A DNA stretch of 64,000 bases from Phaeovulum sp. (GTDB lineage: Bacteria; Pseudomonadota; Alphaproteobacteria; Rhodobacterales; Rhodobacteraceae): the NCBI RefSeq assembly GCF_030684035.1, contig NZ_JAUXPI010000047.1, positions 62,001-126,000 on the forward strand, given 5' to 3'. The notes beneath the pieces are model-generated. The model worked only from the letters and a program-made list of their open reading frames with translations, did no database searches and was not told where the DNA came from. The position numbers and the translations under genes were made by a program. How positions within the stretch are numbered: the first letter of the stretch is position 1; every line of letters begins with the position of its first letter. Shown here piece by piece: positions 35,903 through 45,540 of the stretch.

Positions 35903-37096
35903 ATGCCCTCCTTGCAGGTTATTCGCGTGCCACTCACCAACAAAAGCCGCTCGCGCACAGTCGTTCCGGTTGTGCCCCGCCGCTTTGTGCTCTTGGGCGG
36001 CGTCGCGACAGTCGCGGCCTGCGCGCTGCCGCAGCAGGGGCCGGATAGTGCGGCGGTCGAGGCCGGGGCAGAGGCGCTGGATTTTCTGCTGGTCAATGTC
36101 GATGTGAAGGTGGCGCGCAGCCTTGGCCTGCCGCGCCGCAACGCGCTTACCGCGCTGCAATCCGCCGCCGCCGCCGAGCCATCGAACGCGGTCGGGCATG
36201 GTGACGTGCTGCATGTGCGCGTGCTTGAGGCGGGGGCGGGCGGGCTTTTTGCCATCGGTCAAGGCGGCGCGGGCGGCACCGATTTTCCCGGAGTCGTGGT
36301 TGACCGTGCCGGGCGCATTTCGCTTCCCTACGTTGGCGAGATCGAGGTTTTCGGCGACACGCCGGACGAGATTCAGCGCAAGATTGTCGAGAGGCTCGCC
36401 GGGAAGGCGATCGAGCCACAGGCGCTGGTCAGCATCACCCAGTCTGAAAACAACCGGGCCACCGTGGCAGGCGATGTCGGCGCGCCCGGCGTATACCGCC
36501 TGTCATTGCGCGGTGACCGGCTGTCGCAGGCGATCGCCGCATCGGGCGGAAGCCGCTTTCCCGCGCATGAAACCCGGGTGAGCGTGGTGCGGGGCGGGCG
36601 CTCGGGCAGCTCCTTTCTGAGCGAGATCCTGCTCAAGCCTGCCAACGACATTCGCGTGCAGCGCGATGATCTGATCGTGCTGACCCATGAGCCGCCGCGC
36701 TATACGCTGACCGGTTCGGTATCGCGCCCCGGCACCTATGCGCTTGCCACCGCTGACTATTCGGTGCTGGAAGCGGTTTCAGCGGCGGGCGGCCTGCTTG
36801 ACGCGCGCGCCGATGCGACGGGGGTGTTCCTGTTCCGCTACGAAAGCCCCGATCGGCTGCGCGCGATCGGCAGGGCCGATCTTGCACCCTATCCTCAGTC
36901 CGCACGCGGCATTCCGACAGTCTTCCGCTTCGACATGCGCGACCCGGCGACCCAGTTTCTGGCGCAGTCATTTCTGCTCGCCGATAAGGACGCGCTTTAT
37001 GTTGCCAACGCCGAGTCGGTGCAACTGGGCAAACTGATCGGGTTGTTCAATCTTGGGTTGACCTTGGGCGAAAGGCTTGACGGGCTGGCGAACTGA
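35903..37096 (+). CDS. polysaccharide export outer-membrane lipoprotein (KpsD/Wza type)
   Basis: A 397-residue exported protein with signal sequence RRFVLLGGVATVAAC. The lipobox VAAC would acylate the cysteine and place it in the outer membrane. The Poly_export domain (GHGDVLHVRVLEAG, then VVVDRAGRISLPYVGEIEVFGDT) is followed by two or three SLBB domains (VAGDVGAPGVYRLSLRGDRLSQAI; LTGSVSRPGTYALATADYSVLEAV). It completes an envelope-spanning exporter with KpsMTE. Start ATG 35903 is chosen, but GTG 35927 is possible; upstream in-frame sequence is not protein-like. It is divergent from the SDR gene. Confidence 0.9.
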   Translation: MPSLQVIRVPLTNKSRSRTVVPVVPRRFVLLGGVATVAACALPQQGPDSAAVEAGAEALDFLLVNVDVKVARSLGLPRRNALTALQSAAAAEPSNAVGHGDVLHVRVLEAGAGGLFAIGQGGAGGTDFPGVVVDRAGRISLPYVGEIEVFGDTPDEIQRKIVERLAGKAIEPQALVSITQSENNRATVAGDVGAPGVYRLSLRGDRLSQAIAASGGSRFPAHETRVSVVRGGRSGSSFLSEILLKPANDIRVQRDDLIVLTHEPPRYTLTGSVSRPGTYALATADYSVLEAVSAAGGLLDARADATGVFLFRYESPDRLRAIGRADLAPYPQSARGIPTVFRFDMRDPATQFLAQSFLLADKDALYVANAESVQLGKLIGLFNLGLTLGERLDGLAN

Positions 37097-37136
37097 CCCT
37101 TTGCGCCGAAATTCCAGACATCTTCGGGAGCCTCCA

Positions 37137-38129
37137 TTGGACCTCATTCTTCACGTAGGCACTGAAAAGACCGGCACGACATCGCTACAAAGTTGGCTGG
37201 CGGCAAACAGGGTGGAATTGGCGCAACGCGGATTCCTGTTTCCCACCGCGCTCGGAGCAGGTCGCTCGCTGCACGTCTCGATGATCGCTGCCGATTTCGA
37301 AAACAGCGATGTGATCGCGCTGCGGCAACGGAACATTTCAAGCGAAGAGCAACTTCGCGAATTCGCCGATGTCGTCGAGACGCGCCTTGACGAAGAACTG
37401 AGCAGCCCGATTGCAGCGTCGTGCCATACCTGCATCGGTTCAGACGAGGGTTGCCAGGCGGTGCTGCGCAATGAGGCGGAGATTCAGCGCGTAAAGGCTT
37501 TTGCCGAAAGACATTTTAGCAGTGTCAAAATTCTGATCGGGCTGCGGCCGCAGGTTGATTACGCTGTGTCGCTGGCATCGACGATAGCGCGACACGGGTT
37601 TCGGATTGATGCCAAATGGTTCAGAAAAAACGTCACGCCGGAAAACCACCGCTACAACTATGATCGCATACTCTCAATGTGGGAGCATGTGTTCGGCACC
37701 GAAGCGGTGCAGGTCATGCCTTACAAGCGCATGCCACGCGCGATACCCGCCTTCTGTTCGACAATTGGCCTGGAACCTGCTGATTTCAAAGCTGAACCGC
37801 GAAAAAACGGCTTCATGGACTGGCGCTACATGCACATTCTTAACAGTCTCAAACCACCTGCGCGGGAACTGGTGTGCGGTTTCGTCTCGTCGCTGCCAAG
37901 CACCGAGCGTCTGCAGATAGGGGCAGCGCTTGCCAGCGAAATCACCGAACGCTTCGCCAACGTGAATGCTGCAGTTACCTCGCGGCGCAAAGAATTGCGC
38001 CATGATGATCTCTTGCCCAACCTCGATTATCACTCGCAAGCACCAAACATCCACCATCTGGAGAAAAATCTGGAGGTAGGACCGGCGCTCGATCTGATTT
38101 TCGGTCGACTGCGTATCGCCCCTCAATAG
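37137..38129 (+). CDS. sulfotransferase family protein
   Basis: A 330-residue cytoplasmic protein with the 5'-phosphosulfate loop at the extreme N-terminus (LHVGTEKTGTTSLQSWL, residues 5-21), as in PAPS-dependent carbohydrate sulfotransferases. A second PAPS-contacting region is likely near VKILIGLRPQVDYAVSLAS (Arg and Ser). It starts at TTG 37137, with GGGAG about 7 bases upstream; starting earlier would overlap the export lipoprotein gene. It is in the same orientation as and 40 bases after that gene, suggesting that the exported polysaccharide or glycolipid is sulfated. No sulfate-activation genes (cysDNC) are in the window. Confidence 0.8.
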   Translation: MDLILHVGTEKTGTTSLQSWLAANRVELAQRGFLFPTALGAGRSLHVSMIAADFENSDVIALRQRNISSEEQLREFADVVETRLDEELSSPIAASCHTCIGSDEGCQAVLRNEAEIQRVKAFAERHFSSVKILIGLRPQVDYAVSLASTIARHGFRIDAKWFRKNVTPENHRYNYDRILSMWEHVFGTEAVQVMPYKRMPRAIPAFCSTIGLEPADFKAEPRKNGFMDWRYMHILNSLKPPARELVCGFVSSLPSTERLQIGAALASEITERFANVNAAVTSRRKELRHDDLLPNLDYHSQAPNIHHLEKNLEVGPALDLIFGRLRIAPQ

Positions 38130-38134
38130 CCCCT

Positions 38135-39703
38135 TCATTCTCTGGCGTAGCGCGCCAACAACAAATCCACATGCTCGCGCACCGAGGGAATTGCGAGTTC
38201 GGTTTCGAAAAACCGCGCCCGAAGCGTGCCATTTTTTACCAGGGCATCAAGCTTGCGGCGGAAATCGGCGGCATCGCCGCTTTCGAACACGAAGGTTTCC
38301 TGATCGGCTATCGCCTGCTTTGCTCCGACAGTCGAGGACAGGAGCGACGGCACCCCGAGCCGGGCAAGTTCCACCGTCACCTGATTGAAGGTTTCCCAAC
38401 AAATCGAGGGCACCACGTTCAGATCGATCATCCCCGACAGTTCCTGCAACTGGTCGCGCCTGTAGCCCCTTATGACGCGAACCGATTTGAACTGCCGCTC
38501 CAGCTGATAGAGTTGCCGCGCCCGGTGCGAGCCGAGCCGTGCGACAACCAGCAGGTTCACCTTTTCGCGGTAGAATGGATCATCGAGGTCAGTCAGCGCC
38601 TCAATCAGGAACGCGAGGCCCTTCGCGGCGGTATCATAACCCACGAAGGAAAGCGTTACCTCGGTTGCCTCGACCCTTCGGGCACGAAGCCCGGCGCGAT
38701 CTTCGGCCGTGGTCTCTATATCTATCGGCAGGGCCAAGGTTTCAACATTGGTGCCCTCGGGCAGCAGTGGCAGCGCGACACTCCGCAACAGGTCGGAAAC
38801 GGCGAACAAACCGTCAAGGTTTTCCGCCAGCGCCGCCGCGTTCTTCTGCCGCCAATTGCGATATCCGAGTGCAAGTCCGGCGCGGCGGTCGAGCGGCTGC
38901 GCGCGAAGCCGCGGTGTATCTGGCGTAGCGCGCCAGTCATACCGCTTTCCCGAACCCTTGCGCGCACCCAGTTGCCAGTGTCCGAAGCGCGTCCTGAAGC
39001 CATGCCGCAGGTCCTTGAACAGGTTGCGAACAGCCCGGTAGGCTGTTTGTGCGGCGCTTTGCATGCCGAAAACAAACCAACCCAACGGATGCCCGGCCAA
39101 CCGACCGAGATTGACCACGCTGGCCGCCCGCGCCATTGCGATCAGGTCAAACATGCGGGTTTCATAACCAAGGCAGCCCACGCAGCGGTAACCTTCGCGG
39201 TAGTCGGTACACCGTTGTCGGCCATCATAGAGCAGTTCGACCTGCGGGCAGAACGCCATGCAGTTGTGCAAGGTGTAAAACAACCGCTTCGCATCCTCGC
39301 CCCTTGGCAACCGCAGCACCCCGGCACCGACCCCTTCGAGATTGTGCAGGTGCACCACGTCGAACGGCCCGTTCGCGCGCAGGAATTCCCGGATCACGCC
39401 GACTGATACATCGTCCGATGCCCAGCGGTCGATCGCATAGAACGCATCATGCGCGGGGGCCTTGATCGGCGAATTGAGCAGGGCGAAGGTTTTCAGGCGC
39501 GGGTGATCGTAGGCGTTGGGGGTGGGCACGATCCGCACCCGGCGGTCGAAGTTTCGATAGAGGTGCCCGGACGAGAGAAACCAGACCTCGACCCCCTCGC
39601 GGCGCAGCAGCTCTTCAATCACGTTGCGCAGATAGACCGTGACCCCGCCACCCGCCATGCCCGCATCGTCGAACTGCGCCCAGTTGTAAAACAGGATCCT
39701 CAT
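38135..39703 (-). CDS. GT4 family glycosyltransferase with a cysteine-rich insertion
   Basis: A 522-residue GT-B fold glycosyltransferase. The N-terminal domain starts MRILFYNWAQFDDAGMAGGG with the glycine loop GGGVTVYLRNV and FDVVHLHNLEGVG. The C-terminal domain has LSFVGYDTAAKGLAFLIEAL, VRVIRGYRRDQLQELSG and the donor-binding PSICWETFNQVTVELARLGVP, with the E-x7-E-like spacing of GT4 enzymes. An insertion near residues 145-180 carries five cysteines (HNC, AFC, QRC, YRCVGC) that could bind metal. Its ATG overlaps the upstream HAD gene stop. The sugar donor is not predictable, but mannose and rhamnose supply genes are nearby. Confidence 0.88.
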   Translation of the reverse strand: MRILFYNWAQFDDAGMAGGGVTVYLRNVIEELLRREGVEVWFLSSGHLYRNFDRRVRIVPTPNAYDHPRLKTFALLNSPIKAPAHDAFYAIDRWASDDVSVGVIREFLRANGPFDVVHLHNLEGVGAGVLRLPRGEDAKRLFYTLHNCMAFCPQVELLYDGRQRCTDYREGYRCVGCLGYETRMFDLIAMARAASVVNLGRLAGHPLGWFVFGMQSAAQTAYRAVRNLFKDLRHGFRTRFGHWQLGARKGSGKRYDWRATPDTPRLRAQPLDRRAGLALGYRNWRQKNAAALAENLDGLFAVSDLLRSVALPLLPEGTNVETLALPIDIETTAEDRAGLRARRVEATEVTLSFVGYDTAAKGLAFLIEALTDLDDPFYREKVNLLVVARLGSHRARQLYQLERQFKSVRVIRGYRRDQLQELSGMIDLNVVPSICWETFNQVTVELARLGVPSLLSSTVGAKQAIADQETFVFESGDAADFRRKLDALVKNGTLRARFFETELAIPSVREHVDLLLARYARE

Positions 39704-41853
39704 CGCGACTCCGCCGCGGCAATGCGGTTGGCAAACGGGATCATGAATTGCAGCCCGCTGTGGCGCAGGCTGCCCTGCAACCAGCGGTCATCGGCGATGC
39801 AACGCAGGATATCCTGAACCGGTGCCCAAAGGCGGATACGCGCCAAGACCGGCTGCGATGTGACCTCGGCAAGTCCGCCGTGGTGGCAGAGCATGCGGAT
39901 TTCCTCGACGGTTGCACGCGAGGGGTGGAGCACCTCGGAAATCCAGAGTTCGAGCATCCGCCGGTCGGCTTCCTCGGCGGGCAGTTCCGCCAGCAGCAAT
40001 GCCCGCGCGTATTCCGCCGCGAAGCCCTCCATGCGCGTCGCCAGCGCGCCGTGAGTTGCGTCATCCTCGGCGGGCGCGAAAACCGGCTGCAACCGCCCCG
40101 TGGCATCGGCCCGGTAATCGCGCAGGCTGCCCCGGCTTCGATCAACCGCAAACGGTTCGAGCCAGCCAAAATTCGTGGCAGCGGCGCGGTGCCGCCAATT
40201 CTCGGTTCCGATCAGAACGCCGGGCAGCAGCGTTGCCCGCGGGTGCATCCGGCCCAGGTTTGCGCGGTGGTAGCGATTTGCCGCAAGCAGCATCAGATCG
40301 AGCCGCGCACGAACCGGTTGCCCCATGCGCTCGCGGGCGAACATGTGCTCCGAGATCGCGATCAGCGCGGTGCCGGAATAACCGATATCGACCAGCAGAA
40401 TGCGCTCGTCGCGGTCGAAAAGCCCGAGGCTTTCAAGATAGGCGCGCACCCTGTCGCGCTTGGCCACGAGTGCGGCGTGCAGCGGTTCAAGCAGGTCTGG
40501 CCGCGCCAGCAGCCCGTCAAAGCCCAAATCGGTCGCGGGGTCATCGCCCGCCAGATAGCCTTCGACCTCGGCGCCGAGCGCGGACGAGAGCCCCGGCAAC
40601 TCCTCCACGGCAATCGAAAAGCAACGCATGATCGTGCGGATCGAAAGCGGTGTGTGGTGCAGCCACCAGACATTGTCGGCAAGAAACTGGTGCCACCCCG
40701 GCTGATCCATTTCTGGGTAGCCCAGCAGCACCCCGGCCCGGCGACTGAACGCCATATCCGCCATTTGCGGGCAACTTGTGGCTGCACCCGCAAGCTGCCC
40801 TTGCAGCAACGCTTCGATGGCGCGGAGAAACCGGGTTCCGTCGCGGGTCAGGAACAGCACCCGGTCATAGCTGCCCTGCACCGCGCGGCTCAGAACCTGC
40901 CGCGCGAAGGCCGAGAAGGCAGCCGCCGTCAACCGCTCGAACCCCTGCGCGCCGCGCACCGGATAGGCTTGGGTCAGCGCGCGAAAGGCCTGCGGATGAT
41001 GCGCGGTTCCAAGCCATGCCCTTATCTGTGCCGCCTCGCGCCGTTCTTCCTGCGCCGGGTTGTGGTAATGCAGCGCGTCCCAGCCCATCTGCCGCGGTTG
41101 CCAGACATCGCCATGCAGGTTGTCTCCCACATGCAGCCGCGCCACGCCCGCGAGCCCGAGCACGCTATCGACATGGGCAAACATCGCGCCGCTTGCCTTG
41201 GTCACGCCGGTGCTGGCCGAGACAAAGGCGTGATCGAAAAGCGGGCGCAGGCCCAACGCATCGAGAAGCTCTTCAACATGCTCGCCTTGCAGATACATGT
41301 CGGAAATCAGGATCACCTTGCGCCCGGCGCGGCGCAATTGCCCGATCACGTCGCGCATTGCCGGATCAACGCTCAGCACCGCCTTTTCGGTTCCGACCTC
41401 TTGCGCGATCAGGCCCTTTACGGCGCGCGCGCGCGCCACGGGGTTGGCCAGAAACGGGGTCAGAGCGGTGTCGAACACATCGGCGAGGTCCACTTCGTTG
41501 CGCGCGCCGCCCGAGTTGGCGATAGTTCGCGCCTTGACCTCTGCTTGCAGGCGGTGGCGGGCTCGGGCAATCAGCCCGCGCGGCAGCGGGCCATTGTCGC
41601 CGCGCAAGAACTGATCGGCGAAATCCGCAGTCCTGGCATGAACCAGATCGAGCGCCATCCGCCGCCGCACCACGGTATCGAAAAGATCAAAGCTGACCAG
41701 CTCATGCGCCAGCATCTGGTCAAGCGCTGCGTGCGGGTCGGAAAAGGCAGCGTCATCGCGGGGTCTTGCGCGCACGGTCTGGCGCGCCTCGGCATCGATC
41801 CAGCGTCCGGGAATGCCCTTCTTCACTGCGGTCTTGAGTATCGGGAAAAGCAA
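39700..41853 (-). CDS. large HAD-superfamily hydrolase domain protein of the surface polysaccharide locus
   Basis: A 717-residue protein. A HAD-like domain covers about residues 50-260: motif I FDLFDTVVRR at 55, motif II ILISDMYLQG near 173 and motif IV HVGDNLHGDV near 243. A large C-terminal part of unknown function (LFLTRDGTRFLRAIEALL onward) follows. Proteins of this build are often encoded among capsule and O-antigen glycosyltransferases, but their substrate is not established. The start is TTG 41853, which has a weak ribosome site, so the N-terminus is uncertain; no ATG precedes the domain until residue 47. The 269 bases upstream (to the rmlA stop) hold only a possible promoter (TATACT on the minus strand near 41890). 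Confidence 0.75.
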   Translation of the reverse strand: MLFPILKTAVKKGIPGRWIDAEARQTVRARPRDDAAFSDPHAALDQMLAHELVSFDLFDTVVRRRMALDLVHARTADFADQFLRGDNGPLPRGLIARARHRLQAEVKARTIANSGGARNEVDLADVFDTALTPFLANPVARARAVKGLIAQEVGTEKAVLSVDPAMRDVIGQLRRAGRKVILISDMYLQGEHVEELLDALGLRPLFDHAFVSASTGVTKASGAMFAHVDSVLGLAGVARLHVGDNLHGDVWQPRQMGWDALHYHNPAQEERREAAQIRAWLGTAHHPQAFRALTQAYPVRGAQGFERLTAAAFSAFARQVLSRAVQGSYDRVLFLTRDGTRFLRAIEALLQGQLAGAATSCPQMADMAFSRRAGVLLGYPEMDQPGWHQFLADNVWWLHHTPLSIRTIMRCFSIAVEELPGLSSALGAEVEGYLAGDDPATDLGFDGLLARPDLLEPLHAALVAKRDRVRAYLESLGLFDRDERILLVDIGYSGTALIAISEHMFARERMGQPVRARLDLMLLAANRYHRANLGRMHPRATLLPGVLIGTENWRHRAAATNFGWLEPFAVDRSRGSLRDYRADATGRLQPVFAPAEDDATHGALATRMEGFAAEYARALLLAELPAEEADRRMLELWISEVLHPSRATVEEIRMLCHHGGLAEVTSQPVLARIRLWAPVQDILRCIADDRWLQGSLRHSGLQFMIPFANRIAAAESR

Positions 41854-42122
41854 TGAAAACCCCGGTCGGATGAAATCTTGCCAGCCGTTTAGTATAAATT
41901 TCCCGTGCGCGCCACTACCCGCGCTCGGTTTCGCGCCCGCGCCGACAAAAAGCCTTCGCCGCTATGCGTCGGCTTGAAGCACAACCAAAGGCAGAACAGC
42001 TTTCCGGTGGGGGTCTCTTGCAGCGCGAGTGCTACACCCCCGATGCCTGCGCTCGCAAGACCGTCTCCAGCTAACAGGCCCTTGCCTTCCGTGAAATGGG
42101 GAGTGCCGCGCGACAGGGCGCT

Positions 42123-42989
42123 TCAGAGCGTGTCGAGATACCGCCCGTACTCGCTCTTGAGGTACCGCGCCGCGGTGTCGGCCAACATCTCGCGGGTTAT
42201 CCAGCCCTGGCGGAAGGCGATCTCCTCGGGGCAACCGATCTGTTGGCCCTGGCGCAGCGAGATGGTGCGCACGAAGTTGCCGGCGTCGAGCAGGCTCGCA
42301 TGGGTGCCGGTGTCGAGCCAGGCGTAGCCGCGGCCCATGCGTTGCACGTCTAGGCCGCCGTCGGCAAGGTAGGTTTGCAAGAGCGCGGTAATCTCCAGCT
42401 CGCCGCGCGCCGAGGGGCGCAGGGTGCGGGCGCGGTCGGGGGCGGTAGCATCGACAAAGTAAAGCCCGGTGACGGCGTGGTTGGAGGCGGGATGCGCTGG
42501 CTTCTCGACGATGCTGCGGGCGCGGCCGTCGGCGGCAAAATCGACCACGCCATAGCGCTCGGGATCGGCGACCTGATAGGCGAAGACGGTGGCGGGGGCG
42601 GGGCTGGCGCTGGCTGCGTGCAACAGATCGACCAGCCCGTGGCCGAAAAAGATGTTGTCGCCCAGAACCAGCGCCGAGGCTGCACCGGCAAGGAAATCCT
42701 CGACCAGAAGAAAGGCCTGCGCGAGGCCATCGGGGCTTGGCTGCACGATGAAGCGCAGGCGCACCCCCCACTGGCTGCCATCGCCCATCAGGCGGCGGAA
42801 CTGCGGCTGATCTTCGGGGGTGGTGATCACCGCAATTTCGCGGATGCCCGCCAGCATCAAGACCGAGAGCGGGTAATAGACCATCGGCTTGTCGTAGATC
42901 GGCAGCAGTTGCTTGGAAATGCCGAGTGTCACCGGATAAAGCCGCGTGCCCGAACCGCCCGCCAGAATGATGCCCTTGCGTGCCGTCAT
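42123..42989 (-). CDS. rmlA: glucose-1-phosphate thymidylyltransferase RmlA
   Basis: A 288-residue nucleotidyltransferase making dTDP-glucose, the first step to dTDP-L-rhamnose. The signature [16 protein letters not shown] with [17 protein letters not shown] is at the N-terminus, and YGVVDF, SIVEKP and [10 protein letters not shown] follow. Length and sequence are typical of RmlA. ATG 42989 has GAGGTG 5 bases upstream; the frame runs open through rmlD but that part is shadow. Its ATG overlaps the rmlD stop, so the order rmlC-rmlB-rmlD-rmlA forms one coupled operon on the minus strand. Confidence 0.96.
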   Translation of the reverse strand: MTARKGIILAGGSGTRLYPVTLGISKQLLPIYDKPMVYYPLSVLMLAGIREIAVITTPEDQPQFRRLMGDGSQWGVRLRFIVQPSPDGLAQAFLLVEDFLAGAASALVLGDNIFFGHGLVDLLHAASASPAPATVFAYQVADPERYGVVDFAADGRARSIVEKPAHPASNHAVTGLYFVDATAPDRARTLRPSARGELEITALLQTYLADGGLDVQRMGRGYAWLDTGTHASLLDAGNFVRTISLRQGQQIGCPEEIAFRQGWITREMLADTAARYLKSEYGRYLDTL

Positions 42990-43855
42990 GGTTTCACCTC
43001 GTAACTGTGCAATTCTCGCAAAGCCCGCGCCACACCGGCGCGCCAGTCGGGTTGCGCCAGCCCGAAGGCCGCCCCTGTCGCCCGGCAATCGAGCCGCGAA
43101 TTTCTCGGGCGGTGGGCCGAGGTCGGGTAATCGGCGCTGGCAATTTCGCGCACCGCGCAAGCCAGCCCCGCCTGCGCAAAGATCTCGCGCGCAAACCCGG
43201 CCCAGCTTGCCTCTGGCGCGCCCGCAAAATGGTAGGTGCCGCTTTTGCCGGGCTCGGCGGCAAGCGCTGCGGCGATGGTGAGGCAGGCCTCGGCCAGCGC
43301 ATCGGCCGGGGTCGGCCCGCCGATCTGGTCGGCCACCACGCGCACCTCGCCCCGCTCGGCCCCAAGCCGCAGCATGGAGCGCAGAAAATTCGCGCCACTG
43401 CCCGAAAACACCCAAGCCGTGCGCAAGATAGCCTGCACCCCGCCCGCCGCGCGCACCGCCACCTCGCCCGCCAGTTTCGAGCGGCCATAGGCATTGAGCG
43501 GCGCGGGCGGGGCGTCTGTCGCCCAGGGTGCCGCCCCCGAGCCGTCGAAAACGTAATCGGTGGAGACCTGCACGAATGGAATGCCAAGGCCCGCGCAGGC
43601 CCGCGCCATCGCACCCGGGGCCTCGGCGTTGATCCGCCGCGCCAGCGGCTCCTCCGCCTCGGCACGATCGACGGCGGTATAGGCGGCGGCGTTGATCACC
43701 GCGCCGGGCCGGGTGGCGGCGATCAGCGCGGCGCAGGCGGCGGCGTCGGCCAGATCGGCCTCGGCGCGGGCAATGGTGCGCACCCCCGGATGAACTGCCA
43801 GCGCCCGCGCCAGTTGCCCGGTGCTGCCGAAAACGAGGGTGCCGCCGCCGCTCAT
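42986..43855 (-). CDS. rmlD: dTDP-4-dehydrorhamnose reductase RmlD
   Basis: A 289-residue NAD(P)H-dependent reductase for the last step of dTDP-L-rhamnose synthesis. It shows the Rossmann motif [29 protein letters not shown], the active-site [11 protein letters not shown] and YGRSKLAGE (Tyr and Lys), and [19 protein letters not shown] 43855 is used because it overlaps the rmlB stop (ATGA); the longer upstream frame lacks homology. Confidence 0.95.
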   Translation of the reverse strand: MSGGGTLVFGSTGQLARALAVHPGVRTIARAEADLADAAACAALIAATRPGAVINAAAYTAVDRAEAEEPLARRINAEAPGAMARACAGLGIPFVQVSTDYVFDGSGAAPWATDAPPAPLNAYGRSKLAGEVAVRAAGGVQAILRTAWVFSGSGANFLRSMLRLGAERGEVRVVADQIGGPTPADALAEACLTIAAALAAEPGKSGTYHFAGAPEASWAGFAREIFAQAGLACAVREIASADYPTSAHRPRNSRLDCRATGAAFGLAQPDWRAGVARALRELHSYEVKP

Positions 43856-44892
43856 GCCCTTGTTCCCAGCCGCTCGCCCACCCCGGCGCGGCCCTGCAAC
43901 GGCCGCCACCAGGCCTCATTGCCCAGATACCACGCCACCGTGCGCCGCAGCCCCTCGGCCAGCGTCACCGAAGGCCGCCAGCCCAGATCGGCGCGAATGC
44001 GTGCGGGGTCGATGGCATAGCGCGCATCATGCCCCGGCCGGTCGGCGACAAAGCGGATGAGGCGGTCGTGCGGCGCGCCTTCGGGGTGCCTCTCGTCCAG
44101 TAGCGCGCAGAGCATCCGCACGAGGTCGATATTGCGCGCCTCGGCCTCGCCGCCGATATTGTAGCTTTGCCCCAGCGTGCCACGGCTTAGCACCGCCAGC
44201 AGCGCCTCGGCGTGGTCCTCGACATAAAGCCAGTCGCGCACGTTCGCGCCGGTGCCGTAAACCGGGATCGGCTTTCCCGCCAGCGCGTGCAGGATCACCA
44301 CAGGAATGAGCTTTTCGGGGAAATGGTAGGGCCCGTAGTTGTTGGAGCAATTGCTGAGCACGACCGGCAGGCCGTAGGTCTCGTGCCAGGCCCGCACCAG
44401 ATGGTCGCTTGCCGCCTTGCTGGCCGCATAGGGGCTGCGCGGGGCGTAGGGGGTGGTCTCGGTGAACTTGCGTTCGGGCCCGAGGCTGCCGAACACCTCG
44501 TCTGTCGAGATGTGGTGCAGCCGGAACCCCTCGGGCCGCCCCTGCCGCGACCAGTAATCCCGCGCCGCCTCGAGCAGATTGTAGGTGCCGCTGACATTGG
44601 TCTCGATGAATTCGCCGGGGGCGTCGATGCTGCGGTCGACATGGCTTTCCGCGGCAAGGTGCATGATCGCGTCGGGGGAATGGCGCGCCAGCACCGCATC
44701 GATTGCCGCGCGGTCGCGGATGTCGGCCTGCTCAAAGGCGTAAAGCGGGCTGGTGGCGACACTCGCCACATTCTCGAGGCAGGCGGCATAGGTCAGCGCA
44801 TCGAGGTTGACCACCTCATGCCCCCGCGCCACCGCCAGCCGCACCACCGCCGAGCCGATGAAGCCCGCGCCGCCGGTGACCAGTATCTTCAT
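43852..44892 (-). CDS. rmlB: dTDP-glucose 4,6-dehydratase RmlB
   Basis: A 346-residue extended SDR converting dTDP-glucose to dTDP-4-keto-6-deoxyglucose. The NAD motif [13 protein letters not shown] is at residues 7-19. [12 protein letters not shown], the catalytic HISTDEVFG (Thr-Asp-Glu), YAASKAASD and [14 protein letters not shown] are all present, as expected for RmlB. ATG 44892 overlaps the rmlC stop. Confidence 0.96.
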   Translation of the reverse strand: MKILVTGGAGFIGSAVVRLAVARGHEVVNLDALTYAACLENVASVATSPLYAFEQADIRDRAAIDAVLARHSPDAIMHLAAESHVDRSIDAPGEFIETNVSGTYNLLEAARDYWSRQGRPEGFRLHHISTDEVFGSLGPERKFTETTPYAPRSPYAASKAASDHLVRAWHETYGLPVVLSNCSNNYGPYHFPEKLIPVVILHALAGKPIPVYGTGANVRDWLYVEDHAEALLAVLSRGTLGQSYNIGGEAEARNIDLVRMLCALLDERHPEGAPHDRLIRFVADRPGHDARYAIDPARIRADLGWRPSVTLAEGLRRTVAWYLGNEAWWRPLQGRAGVGERLGTRA

Positions 44893-45449
44893 GTCGGGGT
44901 CTCCATGCTGAAGGGCGATTGCCACCCGTCAAAGGCAGGCGCTGCGGCATCCTTGGCCGAAAGCACCGGCGCACCGGTCAGCCCCCAGTCGATGCCGAGG
45001 CTATCCCACCGCACCGCGCCATCACATTCGGGCGCGTAATAGGCCGAGCATTTGTATTGCACCTCGGTGTCAGGTGCGCGGGTCACGAACCCATGCAGAA
45101 ACCCCGCCGGAATGAAGAGTTGCCGCCCGTTCTCTGCACTCAACTCCACTCCAACCCACTGCCCGTAACTGGCCGAACCCGCCCGCACATCCACCGCCAC
45201 ATCAAACACCACCCCCCGTGTGCAGCCCACGAGCTTGGCCTGCGCCTGCGGCGGTCGCTGATAATGCAGGCCCCGCAGCGTGCCCGCCGCAGCCGACATC
45301 GAATGATTGTCCTGCACGAAATCAACCGTAATTCCCGCCAAAGCCAGATCGCGCCGGTTCCACGTCTCGCAGAACCACCCACGGTCATCGGTAAAGCGGC
45401 GCGGGGTCAGGACCAGGACACCGGAAAGGCGGGTTCGCTCGACGATCAT
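44889..45449 (-). CDS. rmlC: dTDP-4-dehydrorhamnose 3,5-epimerase RmlC
   Basis: A 186-residue cupin-fold epimerase and the first gene of the rml operon. [31 protein letters not shown] and the [20 protein letters not shown] region contain the catalytic His and Tyr and substrate contacts. ATG 45449 is the only reasonable start. A 91-base gap separates it from manC, in the same orientation. Confidence 0.95.
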   Translation of the reverse strand: MIVERTRLSGVLVLTPRRFTDDRGWFCETWNRRDLALAGITVDFVQDNHSMSAAAGTLRGLHYQRPPQAQAKLVGCTRGVVFDVAVDVRAGSASYGQWVGVELSAENGRQLFIPAGFLHGFVTRAPDTEVQYKCSAYYAPECDGAVRWDSLGIDWGLTGAPVLSAKDAAAPAFDGWQSPFSMETPT

Positions 45450-45540
45450 CGCGGCCTCAAGGGATCAAACGGGCTCAACCACTTTCTAGCGCAGAAACAC
45501 CGCCCGTGCCATTGCAGCACCACCATTTGGCCAGACGGTA

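Noticed and set aside
34940-36262. A 440-residue version of the SDR with a long N-terminal extension
   Set aside because: The extra 172 residues are antisense to the export lipoprotein gene; the Rossmann motif begins 11 residues after ATG 35746, which has its own ribosome site.
42123-43919. A 598-codon frame that would fuse an N-terminal extension to RmlA
   Set aside because: The extra part is an out-of-frame reading of rmlD; RmlA starts at ATG 42989 with a good ribosome site and standard length.
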